In this document: positions 11,691 through 23,966 of the stretch, piece by piece
Layout of the letters: every line of letters starts with the position of its first letter
How positions within the stretch are numbered: the first letter of the stretch is position 1
From: Phallus indusiatus
Taxonomy: Eukaryota; Basidiomycota; Agaricomycetes; Phallales; Phallaceae
Assembly: GCA_027605045.1 (NCBI GenBank)
Contig: JAQFWX010000004.1
Location: 620,001-684,000 of the forward strand
DNA length: 64,000 nucleotides
Direction: 5' to 3'
Notes under the pieces: model-generated
Databases searched by the model: none
The model's input: the letters and a program-made list of their open reading frames with translations, nothing else
What the model was told of the DNA's origin: nothing
Program-made: the position numbers and the translations under genes

Positions 11691-13103
11691 CCCAAATTCC
11701 CTTGCAAACTTTTATTTGTTTTTGTGTATCATCGATTACGCGTAAGTGCCGCACATCTATTGTGTGTTCCATCTGTCTAACAATACATCGAATTTTAGCA
11801 AACCTCCAAGTTGTAAGCCAAATCCCAACTGTCGCACCTCCTGCTCAACTCCTTATCCTCTCCAGTGAGCTCCCTCTTTTGTTTTCCTACAGACTCGGAA
11901 CAGGGACTGACAAAAACCATTTTTTTCCAGTCCCGCGACACTTTCTTACACATTGCTTGATTCCAAGCGTCTCGCACAGCATGTCTTGACGTGATAAGCA
12001 CCGCAGAATTCCAAGGCGCCGACGAGAAATCTGGTGACGAAGGATAGTGGCAGCGTGACTTTAGGAGTCGGCGCTTATTCTTCGTACTTTGCCGTGTAGC
12101 GCGCACGCTGGCTCATTTTTCATTTTTTAATAGTTAGCTAATTCAAGGCTTCGCCTTGAACTCTATAGTACGCTGCAATAATATATTACATATATTATCC
12201 TATTTGTTGTTAATCTGGTTTGACACAACAAGGGTCTGTCAACCCGCAACAAGTCCCTGTCTTGCTCGATTGTATCGCAGTATCTTACTCGCTCCAACAT
12301 ATCCAACCATGTTGCGTCGTATGATCGCATTTGCTCTTTCAGTACTATCGCCGTGTCAAAAGAGGAGAAAATATTGTGACGAATATTGGACGCAGTTCAG
12401 TCCGCAGAATATATGCGAAGGTGAACTGGGTTTAGGTTGAAATCAAAAATTAGGTTACTCAACTTTGACTCAACTATGAATAGCGAAGAATTGCTGGATA
12501 CTATAACAACTTAATTTGCTTGCTTGTAACTCGACATCTTGGTGTAATGTATCTGCTCAGTGAATGTCGATGTACGGTAGCCATTTTGTACTTAGCGGCA
12601 AAGGTATTTAGGGTTTTAGAAATGTTATATAACGCTTCTGACATAAGCTATAATGACGAATCATAATACGTTGTACGTTGTCCAGTTTGCAAGGGTTTCT
12701 GCGTCCCCAGACGTCTCTAGTGCCATCAATCATGATCTGGCTTTGGCTCCGGAGACAGGACCTGATCGATTGATCTCTGGGCATTAAAGGTGTTTTAGCC
12801 GTCTACAGCTCTCTTGGCAACTATTCATTTCCGTCTGAGCTTGCATAGGCTTGCATCTGTTCTGGGGCATCCGTACTCTTTGAATTGCCAGCTAATACAA
12901 AATTTCCAACTCAGCAACTACGGCCGTCAAACTTTTCATCTTATAATTTATTCCCCTCAGACCTCAGCCCACTCCTGTCTCCCCTCTCCCAGCTCATCCC
13001 CTATTTTCATTGGTTTTAAACGACGTGGGTGCCATGACGCGCTTTTGACTGCAATGCAACGCGACGCGAAACTATCATACAATCTTCAATAGACTACGCC
13101 AAT
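11691..13103. other. Intergenic stretch with a short perfect hairpin
   Basis: I see no gene I can support. A perfect palindrome with a CTTCG loop occurs at 12142-12160 (stem TTCAAGG/CCTTGAA). A 43-codon ORF at 12309-12440 (MLRRMIAFALSVLSPC) has a hydrophobic N-terminus but no further support. The last 300 bases are probably the 5' region of the gene at 13104. Confidence 0.5.
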
Positions 13104-13581
13104 ATGGACTTGATTGAATTTCCCGATACTCTCATCTCCGGTGCTATCCATAATTCTGTGAGTAACTCCTTTATGTCTCCCTATCATCTATTCACACCAC
13201 TATTCACACCACTTCAGCTTTGTGATCACATATAAGGTCCGCAACGAATAGAACGATTAATCGTCCGAGATGTATACGGTCTCAAGACTAATAATGACCC
13301 TGAAGCTAACAAGACTCGTGCTAAGTGGCTTATGAAGAATGAACGTTGGATATATAGCGTCTCCAAACCGGCTGTCGGGCGGAAAGTAATGGTGCCCTTG
13401 TTCACCATTCACTGCCTATGTACTGATGACGCTTGTAGGCAAAACAGGCCTATCCATTCTCCCATCCAGCCATCAGACGGGTAATCATTGATTGGGCTTT
13501 CGACAATTGGCGTGGCGTTGCTCGCCTGCACCCTGACAATCCCTTTTATGCTTGCTTTTGCTACAAAAGGAAGCTCCGAAC
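13104..13581 (+). CDS. DUF6532-like hypothetical protein, short or truncated
   Basis: The coding signal is clear in three exons. The first opens MDLIEFPDTLISGAIHNS. The second encodes RIERLIVRDVYGLKTNNDPE and KNERWIYSVSKP. After an intron at 13386-13438, the third encodes YPFSHPAIRRVIIDWAFDNW and HPDNPFYACFCYK. The pattern of an ERxI-VYGL-NNDPEANKxRAKWLxKNERWIY block followed by a HPAI block resembles agaricomycete DUF6532-type proteins, though I hold that loosely. The first splice is unresolved: the obvious GTGAGT donor gives the wrong phase, while an earlier GTGCTA donor works. The C-terminal half expected for the family is not visible after 13581, so it may be truncated. Confidence 0.45.
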
Positions 13582-14065
13582 AGGTGTTGACCCCGCTGTT
13601 CAATTTTCATTCCCATTTCTCTCTGTTTATTGTACCTTGTTTCACAAGGCGTTTTATTTTCCTTGCGTAGACTACAACACGCGGCCTTTTCAACCCGGCT
13701 TCACTGTGTATATAAGGAGCCTCGTGTACTCTTGGAATGACAGTTTTTTTCTCCCTCTCTTCTTCGCGTACGGTTTGACCTGTACCCATTATAAGTCTCT
13801 CCCCCAACCCATCTACATTCTCTCCTCCTTCCTAGCGCACCCGACGAACTGGTTCCCTTCTTCTTTCCTGCCATTCTCCTGACTCGGCGCCGGCGCTCTC
13901 ATCACAGCCCACTCAATTATTCTTTTACTGTCGTTTGCATTGAACATTGAAATGAATGATAAATTATGTATTTATGTATGCGCGAGGATATAAGTACTGC
14001 TTTGATACAAAACTGGTAAACAAAAAGTCTAGCTAACCAAAAACCATATAAGAGTTAGGTTGAAA
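13582..14065. other. Intergenic stretch
   Basis: It contains pyrimidine-rich sequence in several open but unconvincing frames and the 3' flank of the convergent gene at 14066. Nothing else is seen. Confidence 0.5.
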
Positions 14066-17000
14066 CTACACGAGCTCTAAGCTGGCTTGTCGATACTGTC
14101 TGATAAGCTCCAAAACTTCGTTCGCCATAACCTTCGTTACAAGATCTTGGTCTACAGCAGCAACATACCCCAGAACGATATTCACATGTCGAAGCAATGT
14201 TTCAGGGAAACTAGAATCATCCGGCAGTATTGAAGATGTGAAATTAGCAACATGAATGCCGATCGTGGGCTCCTGAGGTCTTCGCAACAAAGCATCATAT
14301 TGAAGCTGAATATTCGCGCGAAACAGTGTTGACAGCAAATGTAGCGCTGAACGACGAAGAGACGGAGTTTTTGTAATGGAGGTCGTGGGATCTAGATCTA
14401 TTTGATCCGGGTGATGAGCCTGCGTTGGAGGTATTTCCTTTTTGGACTCTTCTTCCTCAGCAATTCCATTCGACGAATTATGAGCGTCATTTGATGTCTC
14501 TTTCTCTTTGGAAACATTCATGGGAACATGCTCCAGTTTGACTATTTCTACAGAAGTGCTGACAAGCCTATCGGCATAATTGTTCAACGCAGCTACGTTC
14601 GTCGACGCACATTGAGCAATTACGGATAGAGCGGATACTCGTAGGACTGTAGGCAGATGTGCAGTTTGTATAATCGTCAACAGTGGCGGAAGCAATACGT
14701 CGACTACAAGGAAACTCCGTAAGCTTATGTCCGCGATAAACATCAAAAACTCACTGTAAAAGGCCAAAGCCCCTCCACACCGCCTGATAACATTGTTGAG
14801 AGCTTCTCCAACTCGAATACGGGCATCAAGCTCTTCTTGACTCATGGCATCGCTAGAGCCCAAAGCACCAGTTGGTTTTATCCCCGTTCCTTGCAAATAT
14901 ATGTCCATTATCCCTCTCAGAACTTCCTTTCCATACCCATCTACCATCGCTGCCAATCCTTGCACGGCGTTAAGGAAGATGTATGACTCTTGATCCTGAA
15001 TGGACTGCAGGAATATAGATAAGATACCAGGTAACAAAGCTGAATCTAGACGCGATTCTTGGGATTGGTCTTTCAAGCGCTTGGAAAGCAGGTCTCGAAG
15101 AAGCTGTAACCCATGAGCTCGTACAGGAATAATAGGATCTTGAAGAAGCTTCAAAGCCTGCTGATATATATCGGCAGCAGTTGGCTGATCGGCCTCGGTA
15201 GTTTTTTTGGCTTGTTGACCAACAGAGGCCGAAGCTAAACGCGCCAGAAGTACTAGTCGAGCTTCACGAGCCAACTGACGGAGTGTGGGCGTTGCGTTTA
15301 TATGAGACGAGATACCTTCGATAGACTCAGCTATCTCTTTCAGATCATGATTAGTCTCCGGTGACAGATCAGGGTTTCCTATACCAAGCCATCAAATACA
15401 TGGACAACCTGAAGGCGAGAAAAACGGCGCACCTTCTAGAACAGACAAAAGTAGCGTGATAGCAGTCACAGCCATATCATCCTTTCCAACAGCAGTATTT
15501 TGGTTGGTGATATCAGTGTCGTCGAAATCTTCATCATCGCTGTCCGCTCGTTCCTCTTCCTCCATGTTGTGAACAAACTGCAGGTCCTTAAGGCCTAAAC
15601 CTTTCTTCATTGCGGGTGTTGTCAGTGGTGGTGGTTTAGGCAACGACTGCAGCGCATGTTTGACGAATGTCAGCATGTGTTCAGGTTTCGATACCACAGC
15701 ATCCGATAGTTGCGCTTGCATCTGCAGGATCAGCTGCAATGATAATAAGGTTCTGAACCACGCGAGGTCAAACAACCATCAATGACAACAGTCAAAATAA
15801 ACGACATACTGTATGGCATCCTCGTCTCTATCTTTCTCTTTGAGATCCTGATATCGATTCAAGAGACGTAAAAGTATATCGGAACTAATGTCTTTCCTAT
15901 CCATGGCCTTCATGAAGCCTACAAGCCTGGCAGGATCCGGACGAAGATTGAAAGGATTCGCGTCAATGTCTATCTCGTCCTTAGTCTTTCCTTCTAATTC
16001 TGCCACGGAATGTAGAGATATTGTAGGTGCGAACGAGCTTTGAATGCTTAATATCAATACAATGCCGCAACACAACGTTTTACACAGTAACATACCTTGC
16101 CGAGCGCGTAAATCCAGTCAAGGTCAAATTCCAATCACCTCCTGATCCACATATGATACTCCAAATGCCCTCCAGAACTTCGGGGGACGAGACTACTCGA
16201 CTCCAAGTAATAAGGAGACCGTAAATGGTTTCTCGAATGCTCGGATCAGCGGTTTTGCTTGTAACACACAAAGAGTAAAGTGTGTAAAGCTCGGCGATTA
16301 TCGGCGTTAACAACGCCGAGATTATTTCTGGAGACGGATCTGTATTCAATATAAAGGTTTGAAGAGTCAGCAACGCGACCATGGGTGTAAGCTGTTCTTC
16401 TGACTCTGTGTTCTCGGCAATTAAGGTCGGCTGAAAAGGCTTATGGAAGTATGGTAGAATTATGGTCGAAGTAATGTGATGATGGTTAAAGTCATTAAGA
16501 AGAAGTCGCGACAAAGTGAAAGCACTCGCTCGTCTGTGCGTCATCGGAGTTTTCTCAGAAGAGGAGGGTGTAAGAAAAGCGATGATTTTCGGTACCATGG
16601 TCGCGTAATAGTTCTACATTATCTTTAAGTGTGCTCGCTCATATGACTTTACAAAATGAGAACAAACCTCCGGTGTCATGGAAGCAGGTACGGCCGTAAG
16701 AATCTTAACGATTTGCTCTAGCTTGTCCAACGGCGCAGATTCACTATCTTCTTCACCGAACACAGCAGTGTAAAGACCTTGCAGACCATCAGGACGAAGC
16801 AACTGCTTGCTAAGAAGAAACCCGCAAGTCTTTGGTAAATGTGGATAAAATCGCCTCTTAGGCGCAGCTGACGCCAAAATTGTTCCCAAAGCAGAGGTAG
16901 CATCGGCAGTTCGTAATCTGGAATAAAACATGTTGTATATTATTCAAAAAGGCGCAGATAAAGACGTACAAGCCTAGAAATCGTACGGAGAACGCTTTCA

Positions 17001-17637
17001 ACTGCTGCTTTTGTTCGAGAGACCCCAGTATTGGTTTTGGCGGCCAACCCAAGATAAGTAGAGGAGTCAGTAGATCAACGGCGTAGTTACTAAGAAGAGA
17101 AGAGGTTATCCATGACTGTCGGATCTTCTTCATGTCTTCTTTAAACATCAGACGCATGAAATCTACCAGAACGACGGGTAATCGTTCTAAGTCGATGGGT
17201 TTGTCGGTTAAGTCAATGATAGCTGAGGGTCGGTCTATAGGAGGTTTTAGACCTTCTGAGGTATAGATGTCTAGTTCCGTCATCAATGGCTCCAAACCCC
17301 ATTTCATGACAATCGAAAGTGCGGTTTTGACACAGGCAATGTCTCTCGTTCCAAGCAGTGGAGGTCCAGCCGACTGCGTCTCCTCTTGATCAAGAATGTC
17401 TTGCAGCTTTAGAATAATTCTCAGCAACTCCATAGCAGTGATATATTGAATCTTCTTCAAATCCGCGCCTTCTTCGAGAGCTTGAGTCACAGGTTCGTTC
17501 AAGATATCGCTAGCTTTCGTTAAACGTCCTTTAAGAACAGCGGCCAAATCAGGTGACGCAGTAGTTTTTTCTTTCATTCCTGATATAACCATGAGAGCTG
17601 ATAACAGCTCTTGAAATCGTCCATCGTCCTCGGACAT
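14066..17637 (-). CDS. RTP1: RNA polymerase II assembly/import factor RTP1 (TANGO6-like)
   Basis: This is a large HEAT-repeat protein of the yeast Rtp1 / animal TANGO6 family, which helps assemble RNA polymerase subunits and bring them into the nucleus. The start ATG at 17637 gives MSEDDGRFQELLSALM. Five to six exons follow, with introns near 16930-16985, 16600-16650, 16080-16130, 15775-15800 and 15275-15400. The C-terminal exon (14066-15274) holds the two conserved domains of the family: a first block with DPIIPVRAHGLQLLRDLL (about 15100-15150), and a second near the C-terminus with RRSALHLLSTLF. Between them is an acidic/polar insert near 14400-14520. It is divergent from EMC4, with 84 bases between the start codons. 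Confidence 0.85.
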
Positions 17638-17721
17638 CTTTTGTGGAGGACAACACTGGTACTGGTGGCTAGCATTCTTGCCGCGCAGGCGCCTAGTCAG
17701 CTCTGCACATTGCGTCTGCCA
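17638..17721. promoter_or_regulatory. Compact bidirectional promoter RTP1/EMC4
   Basis: Only 84 bases separate the divergent ATGs of RTP1 (minus) and EMC4 (plus). No TATA box is visible, which suits two housekeeping genes. Regulation from this segment is inferred from position alone. Confidence 0.5.
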
Positions 17722-18416
17722 ATGGCCACGACTTCCAATATCGTTCTGGATTATAGCAACTTCAAGGACAACAAGTAAAAGTTTCTAAATCACTTTATCA
17801 AACTCTCCAAGATTTACAATGTTTGACAGAATAGATGGAGATCAATAGCACATCCTCCCGGGTTCACACATTCTTCTAGTCAAGGCTCAGGAAGATCTCC
17901 AAAAGAAATTGCTGCGTCATATGCAGCGTTGAAACAAAAACGAGCTTGGGATCTTGCTATTGGACCTGCTAAATCTCTCCCTATGCAAGCGTTTATGTTG
18001 TACATGTCCGGAAGTGGCGTGCAAGTCTTCAGTCTCGGTATAGTCTTCATGCTCTTGTTCAACCCATTCAAATCAATTGCGAGCATCAACTCCGGTAATT
18101 CCACTTCGTGAGATACCTTGTTTTGTGGTTTAACAGTTTATTTCTCTTTTTTAGCCTTCGCTCCTTTCGCTGACGAGAAGTCGAATCCGCACGGTCTCTT
18201 CACGCTATTTCCTCAAAAAATTGTTTATATTATTTGCAACTTCATGCTGGTAGGATTAGGATTGTGGAAATGTAGAGGAATGGGACTATTGCCAACTGGA
18301 ACGGCAGACTGGCTGGCGTTTGAGACTCGGGGGGATGTAAGTATTATCGTCACCTTAGCTTGTGGTCTCTTCATCTGATGTTTTCTTTCTAGTCACCCGA
18401 AATTTTTCTTGCATAA
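17722..18416 (+). CDS. EMC4: ER membrane protein complex subunit 4
   Basis: EMC4 is a core membrane subunit of the ER insertase that places tail-anchored and multi-pass proteins. Exon 1 (17722-17774) opens MATTSNIVLDYSNFKDN. The acceptor at 17834 restores the family motif KWRSIAHPPGF, and then LKQKRAWDLAIGPAKSLPMQ and FMLYMSGSGVQVFSLGIVFM follow. A second intron splits the luminal loop near 18103-18155, leading to FAPFADEKSNPHGLFTLFPQ and the helix NFMLVGLGLWKCRGMGLLPT. The last intron (GTAAGT after GGGGAT) joins a seven-residue tail, SPEIFLA, with the stop at 18414-18416. Length and motif order fit the family. Confidence 0.92.
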
Positions 18417-18755
18417 CGTACCTAGAAAGAAAAGGAGAAATAATTTATTTTTGTTGATAACAGCGTGGCTAATTAATCTTTGAGTTGGCAAGATTGCGCA
18501 GCTTCTTGAAGCCGGTCCTTCTCTAGTCGTCACAGCCATATTCAGCCTTTACAATTAACAGACTAATAAACCGGTCTTTGTTTCGGCTCGAGTAAGAGTT
18601 CTTTTTTCGACTTTTGGCGAAATACTATCCTGGCAATGCGATACGTCAACTCTCTTTTTCAAAACAGGCGGCTTTACATTCGTTTGTTGACTTTATTTTA
18701 TATTAACCACAAGATCACCTGGTCGTTAAAATCACAACGATTATTACTTACCTAA

Positions 18756-19610
18756 TTATACAGCTGATCTAGACGGAAGGTCGAAATCAGGTAAAGATAC
18801 CAAGCTTGACACTGGTGGTAGACTGTCCTCGTCCTCGTCCTCCTCAAACCACCGTTCCTCACTGTCCATTTCATTAATCTCATCCCATTTGTCATCCCAA
18901 TCAATTACGTCGTATTCGGCGTTCTAATAGTTTTCCTTGAGCACCCCAAAGCAAAGCAAATCGGTAACCAGCTATGAACGCACGTCTAATAAGCCATATA
19001 TAAAACGTTCACGAACCGACCGCTCAAAGTTGATTCTGAGCTGGTCAGGTGTCTCTTCCTCTCCGTATAGAAGTCTCTCACTGACTTCGTCGTCATCCTC
19101 CTCTTCTTCTTCCTCCTCTTCCTCCTCTCCGCTTAGCAACTGTGTCGCAAATCTCTGGGCCAGATTCTCATGTCTCATTTCTCTGAACCTCTCGGCTTCT
19201 CGCTGCTCTTCGTATCCGCTTAGCAAGTGGCCAAGCTTTCCAACTTGTCCTTTCTGTCCTCCCAGAAACTCTCTGTCAGCCCACATCCTCTCTTCCCTGC
19301 CTTGCTCAATGCCCGGCCGATCTCTACCTTCCCAAAGCAAAGGCCATCGCTTTCTCGCCTCATCAAACGACAGTTCTCTAGGAATAGTGGAGGCGTATTT
19401 TTGTCTGCGATTGCGTATGGCTGGAAGAACCGTACGTTGCTGCGGTGTCAGAAGCGAGGAGAACTGGGTGAGTAAATTGGGGGAAAGTTCGCGTAAATGG
19501 GCTGACAAAAATTTTGTCGGCTCTTGTGAGGGTGATGGGGAATATTCTGATGGGAGACCAAGATAAGATAAGATGTGCTGTGCGTTGAACTCCGGTGGAC
19601 TTGCAGACAT
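18756..19610 (-). CDS. CCDC97-like acidic protein
   Basis: There are two exons, 19610-18984 and 18923-18756, joined over a 60-base intron with GTGCGT donor and CTATTAG acceptor. The protein of about 265 residues begins MSASPPEFNAQHILSYLGLP. It has an RNRRQKYASTIPRELSF block, a charged region of alternating Arg/Glu, and a run of about a dozen Glu followed by Asp. The C-terminal block has ERFIYGLLD, then DVIDWDDKWDEINEMDSEER and WFEEDEDED. This order matches the C-terminal domain of coiled-coil domain protein 97, which in animals is linked to the U2/SF3B spliceosomal particle; that role is inference here. The antisense frame gives a long poly-Ser ORF that is only a shadow. Confidence 0.75.
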
Positions 19611-20235
19611 TGTCGGGAGGATTCCGAGTCAGTGAGGTGACCTTCAGCGCGTCACGCGTTGCGTCACTGCCAGACCTAGGCCTGTTTCGGACCGAGAATG
19701 TGCAAAAGTAGATGCATTTTCATAAGAAGCGTGTTCTTCTAGTTTCATTTCCAATGTTAACCGGTCCAAGTTGGGTACTTGGACAATAAGCGAGGATGCT
19801 AGTTGAAATGCCACATCGTCTTAGACAAGGTCCTGTGTAACACTCTTGTGTTCAACATACTGCTAGCTATGTACAGTAAGATGGACTCTCAAGAAAATAA
19901 CATAGGCAATTATACAAAATGCACAAGTTTATTCGGTCACGGGATCTCCTAGAGGTAAACTCCACACTTTAAATCAAATCCTACGAACATGAGATTCCAT
20001 GTGGGCGGGTATTTCGAACAAATCAAGATGGGGAAGAAGATATTCTTTTTCTGGACCGAGTTCGCTTAGAAATGTGCGTATGCTTATAGATCGGGTAATA
20101 AATTATGTTTTGATTTTGATTTTCCAAAAAAAGTTTGGTTGGGTCAAATTTTGGCAAGTCTTAACCCGAAGTAAACCGCAAAACGAAGTTTACGATGACG
20201 GCAACTAAAAAAAAGTATGCCGAGATCAGATCACA
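19611..20235. other. Intergenic stretch
   Basis: This holds the 5' flank of the CCDC97-like gene and the 3' flank of VTC1. I see no further gene; the plus-strand ORF at 19999-20208 has no recognisable features. Confidence 0.6.
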
Positions 20236-20761
20236 TTAAACTCCGCGAATCGAAGTATACCAACCTAGTAATGCTAGACATAGTATTGTCTGGGGAATGA
20301 TTAGACGATGAGGACTGAGTGGAGTTAATGATATATACTTACGGGACCCAACCGATCGTCATATGGCTCCCGCGAACCGCGACGGATTTGAATGGCTCGC
20401 CAGTGGTATGTGTAGAGGGCATACACCATTACGCCCATGGCTACGAGAAGAAGTTGTGTTAAATTCTAATCTTGTTTCCATGTTTGATGAAAGAGGACCG
20501 ACCGACTAGTGAAAACATTCCAGCACTGATCTTGCCGACCTAAAAAAGCGAGATCGGTCAGACGAAACGTAACTAAACGATCGGAGGACGCACTTTATCA
20601 CCAAAGTTCAACAATCCAACGGCTAAACCACCAAGCACTACCGTAAAATGAAGCCATGAAAGAAACGTCCGTTCGTTGGCAAAGGATACTTTTGGTTCGA
20701 CGCGCACTGGCAAGGCAATGCGCTTCTGTGCAGTTCGCTGCAGCAATGGCTGGGTGGACAT
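20236..20761 (-). CDS. VTC1: Vacuolar transporter chaperone subunit 1
   Basis: VTC1 is a small DUF202-type three-helix membrane subunit of the vacuolar polyphosphate polymerase complex. Exon 1 opens [20 protein letters not shown] and contains [20 protein letters not shown] and the first helix [15 protein letters not shown] short exon encodes [12 protein letters not shown] third encodes [20 protein letters not shown] with [11 protein letters not shown]. The last exon is best joined at the CCCCAG acceptor, giving [17 protein letters not shown] and the stop at 20236-20238. This reproduces the family's third helix after RLGPT. A later acceptor (ATTACTAG) would give a non-homologous tail, so I reject it. 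Four exons and about 130 residues agree with the family. Confidence 0.9.
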
Positions 20762-21055
20762 GATTTGAAAATGCTTTTGATGTGAATGTTACGGTCAGAA
20801 AAAACAGAATTGGGCGGAGCTGAATGATGAGAATGACGACAAAAATTAGCGTTCAAGGTGTAATATACCGATAGGTCAGTTGCTTCGTCGTCTTGGACGA
20901 ACGTGCGTCGGCTCGGGATAAGCAGCTTATATAATCGCTCTGGTTGTGACATGAAAGGTGACATCACCCTCACAAAACTTGCACAAAACTATACAATGTT
21001 TGAGGTTTTCCTAATTCTTCTTTTTCCTTTTAAGTATACAAACATATATCTACCA

Positions 21056-22567
21056 CTATGACTCCTTGCTCAACAAAATCCCATCTCGAATGACTTGCGC
21101 CGTCAATAAACCAAGATCATAATAACCATCGTTGGACCCAGGTTGAAACATGCTGGTATGGGCTGATATTTCATCCAAGGCAATCGTATTGTGAGCGGGA
21201 AGGAAATGCGAACGGTATTTGGAATCGGGTGAAGGAAGAATAACAAATGTCCTTGGGTTTGGATTAGCGGGTGGTTTCCCGGGTATGTATGTATAAAATC
21301 TGCAAACCGTTGGCTCAGTCAAAAGACACCAAAGAAAGATAAATAAATCTCATTAACTGAACTTACGTCTTAAATAAAACGCCAACTTCAGATCCAGTAT
21401 CGACAACACTTTCCACTCTTTTCTTCAGAGCTTCTTCATCCCACAAATTCTTCACATATTTCATATGGTCCCCCGCCCACGTCCAGCCAAACGTAACCTC
21501 TTCGCGTTTATAGTAGGCTGTCCCAGCAATCGCACCCGCAAGGATTGCTGCTCCGGCGCCATACGCAGCTGGTGCCCATTTCTGCCAGCCGGTCCGTTGT
21601 TTCTCTGGTTGCGGTTCCCCCGGCGGATTTCCCGGAGGCAATGCAGTTACTAGTCCTGCACTCTTCGGTGTATTTGGGCTTGTCATGTGTTCTGTCTCCT
21701 TTTTTCCAAAAGCAAACCCGCCCATTGTACCCAGTATTCCAGCGCCCGTAGCAACATCGCGGACATTCCGTGCGTACTCTAACGCTTTCGTTCCTGTATT
21801 CTTGAATACATGAGGATGAATGCCAAGGTACTGCGAAATATATGAATAACAATTACCTCATATTCTTTAAACAGAAGAGTAAACTAAACGACGGACCGGT
21901 GTGTCAAATGCTATACATGCGATAATGCGAGGCCAAAGTGGCGCGGCCTTGTCTGGTCGGGCGTGTGCTATTGCAAGAAATGTATCAGCTGCTAAAAGTC
22001 CGCCCATGCTGGAGCTTGTCTTAGGATTGGCCATTACAATAATCACATCAAATTTCGTACCTATGACCACATAGCACGATTTTGGCTTTGCCAGCACCGC
22101 CGCCGGATCCGTGGGCAACTTCCTTCTCTACAGTCAGCGTCGTCAACCAGTCGGCAAATCGCTCCACAGCAACGTTCTGAAATACAAACGCATCTGATGC
22201 CTGAGTATCAGAGAAAGGTACAAGCCAAACTTACTAATTCGCCTTTGGTCTAGGTAGTTTCAGTCAACACGGGCAATCATAAGCCATATGAAAAATTTTC
22301 GTATATGCACCTCGTAGGAAGGAAACACTATACATTCCACGGCACAGCCCGTTACTGTCTCGGTCAGCAAATGCTTCAACCGCTCTGGAAAGTCGCCAAA
22401 TGTCTCATCTGTGCTTTTGAATCTGACGTGCCACGGATAGTGAATTCATCAGCCCTAATTGACTCAAACAGGTATTGAGAATAGATTGATAATTACCCAT
22501 GGATAAACACGCAAAGCAGAAGCTCTTTCAGCGTCGACGGTTCTGTTACCGGGGGTGTTTCTGACAT
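21056..22567 (-). CDS. DUF676-type alpha/beta hydrolase, membrane-anchored
   Basis: This is a putative serine hydrolase of the lipase-like DUF676 group. The start ATG at 22567 opens MSETPPVTEPSTLKELLLCV and leads into FIHG, the oxyanion-hole motif of the fold. Following exons give FKSTDETFGDFPERLK and ERFADWLTTLTVE. The nucleophile elbow is SSMGG, with the expected Gly-x-Ser-x-Gly spacing, at about 22010. A hydrophobic helix WAPAAYGAGAAILAGAIAG (about 21520-21590) suggests a membrane anchor. A C-terminal exon ends IRDGILLSKES. The boundary just before the elbow is unclear: splicing by the nearest sites changes frame, while reading through keeps it. The substrate is unknown. Confidence 0.7.
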
Positions 22568-23014
22568 TGGTTGAGGTGGAAGGTAGAGTGGCTAATGAGG
22601 TGAAATTCGGATGTATCCGTAACGCGTAACGTGACAACAATTACTTAATCGTGCGCTTACAGATATTCAGTGACGCTGAGTCCGCTTGGCAACCTGAAAG
22701 TCAACTACATTGGCCGAAAGCGATTGTGATTTACATCATTATTATTGATTTTTCTCTATACTATGCTTCCTCTGATTGATCTCATTATAAAAATTCTTGT
22801 TATGACCGCACTCGCAGTCCCTAATCCCTAATTGGCACCCGGCCTCCAAGTCATGTGGTTGAATACAAAAGGGATTTTCTCCAATAAATTATGGTATGTG
22901 AGCATGTTGAATGTAAATGATCTCTAATATAAGAGTCAGTTTAGAATAAAACAAACTCTGAAAAGACGTACGGGTTCGTTATATGAACTAACAACTCGTG
23001 AACGGCAATTTCCA
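22568..23014. other. Intergenic stretch
   Basis: It comprises the 5' flank of the DUF676-type gene and the 3' flank of the small secreted-peptide gene at 23015. No other coding signal is seen. Confidence 0.6.
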
Positions 23015-23134
23015 TTAAAAGCCATCCGAGATATCTGAGTCGTACTTGAGTTCTTCAAGTTGGGCTGTGGGTAAAGCAGCGACCATGGATAAGCAGATTG
23101 CAACGACGGCGAATGTTATGTTTGAGAGACGCAT
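23015..23134 (-). CDS. Short secreted peptide precursor 1 (39 aa, C-terminal DGF)
   Basis: A single open exon runs from ATG at 23134 to TAA at 23015-23017. The first about 22 residues (MRLSNITFAVVAICLSMVAA) form a signal peptide with an ALPT cleavage region. The remainder, AQLEELKYDSDISDGF, is acidic, lacks Cys and ends DGF. A TATAAAAA box on the same strand at 23238-23245 lies about 104 bases upstream, which supports this very small ORF as a transcribed gene. It resembles the precursor at 47545, which has the same ALPT boundary and an acidic tail ending PGF, and shares its C-terminal DGF with the one at 24358. There is no CaaX box, so it is not a typical basidiomycete mating pheromone. Confidence 0.55.
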   Translation of the reverse strand: MRLSNITFAVVAICLSMVAALPTAQLEELKYDSDISDGF

Positions 23135-23966
23135 AATGGGTTGGGTTAATGGGTTAAGATATGCTCAGGAAGCTCAACTGGGGTTTAAGAGTGTGTTGTG
23201 TGAGAATTAGGGGAATTCGCCGTCGAAGTACGTCCCCTTTTTATATTCATGGTATTCATAGATATCGAGTCATCTTGTCTATATTTTGACACAAAGAGAA
23301 GCCCCGATTGAGATCTACACGATCTGAGAGTGAGCCATGCACAAGGCGCGTGCCACCCATCTAGCCACCATCCCGTTTGACCCGAATAAGGTTAATTGAC
23401 GAGGCGGTGATTGCACCCGCCGTCCTACCTATTGGTGAGCCTCGAATAGATCATATCCGAATAATCATCCACTGCCATGTTTTATTGTTCTTTGCAGCAA
23501 GTGATTACCAAGAGGCAGTGTTGATTGTGTCATCATAACGGAGCCGAGTGCTCTCCATTACGAGTAACGAGCTCGGCGCGCACGGATGTTTTCATTCTCA
23601 TCTCTTCTCATTGCCTGGATTATTTTATCCGTCTATTTTAAATTTCCATTAACTCCTATTCATTGGGAATTCCATCGCAACGTCTGGTTGCTAGGTACGG
23701 CCTCATTGTTTTTATGAAGCTAAATCACCGTCTATGGTTGGATTTCATCACAAGCTTCCGTTGCGCATTACCCCTTCCCCTTATCATATCACACCTCAGT
23801 TGCGCCAGATTTACGTGCATTTCAATTATTATCAAGTGTATAAGTGGATTACCGATTATTACGCACTTCTGACTCTGAAATGAGGATCATTTGGTTGGAC
23901 CCTCGACACATGTTTTCTTTCAGCACGATAGAATTGATTAAGATAGGTCAATAAATTGGAAAAACC
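23135..23966. other. Intergenic stretch with the peptide-1 promoter
   Basis: Apart from the TATA box at 23238-23245 serving the minus-strand peptide gene, I see no supported gene. Confidence 0.5.
23238..23245 (-). promoter_or_regulatory. TATA box of secreted peptide 1
   Basis: TATAAAAA on the minus strand, about 104 bases before the ATG at 23134. Confidence 0.55.

Noticed and set aside
12142..12160. Perfect hairpin as a terminator or structured RNA
   Set aside because: Only seven base pairs, isolated, and rho-independent terminators are not expected in a eukaryote.
18937..19566. 209-codon plus-strand ORF with a poly-Ser run
   Set aside because: It is the antisense of the poly-Glu tract of the CCDC97-like gene.
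20239..20262. Alternative VTC1 3' exon from a later acceptor
   Set aside because: It gives a tail without homology, whereas the CCCCAG acceptor reproduces the third helix of VTC1.
23015..23134. Mating-type pheromone precursor
   Set aside because: No C-terminal CaaX prenylation motif; it has a conventional signal peptide instead.
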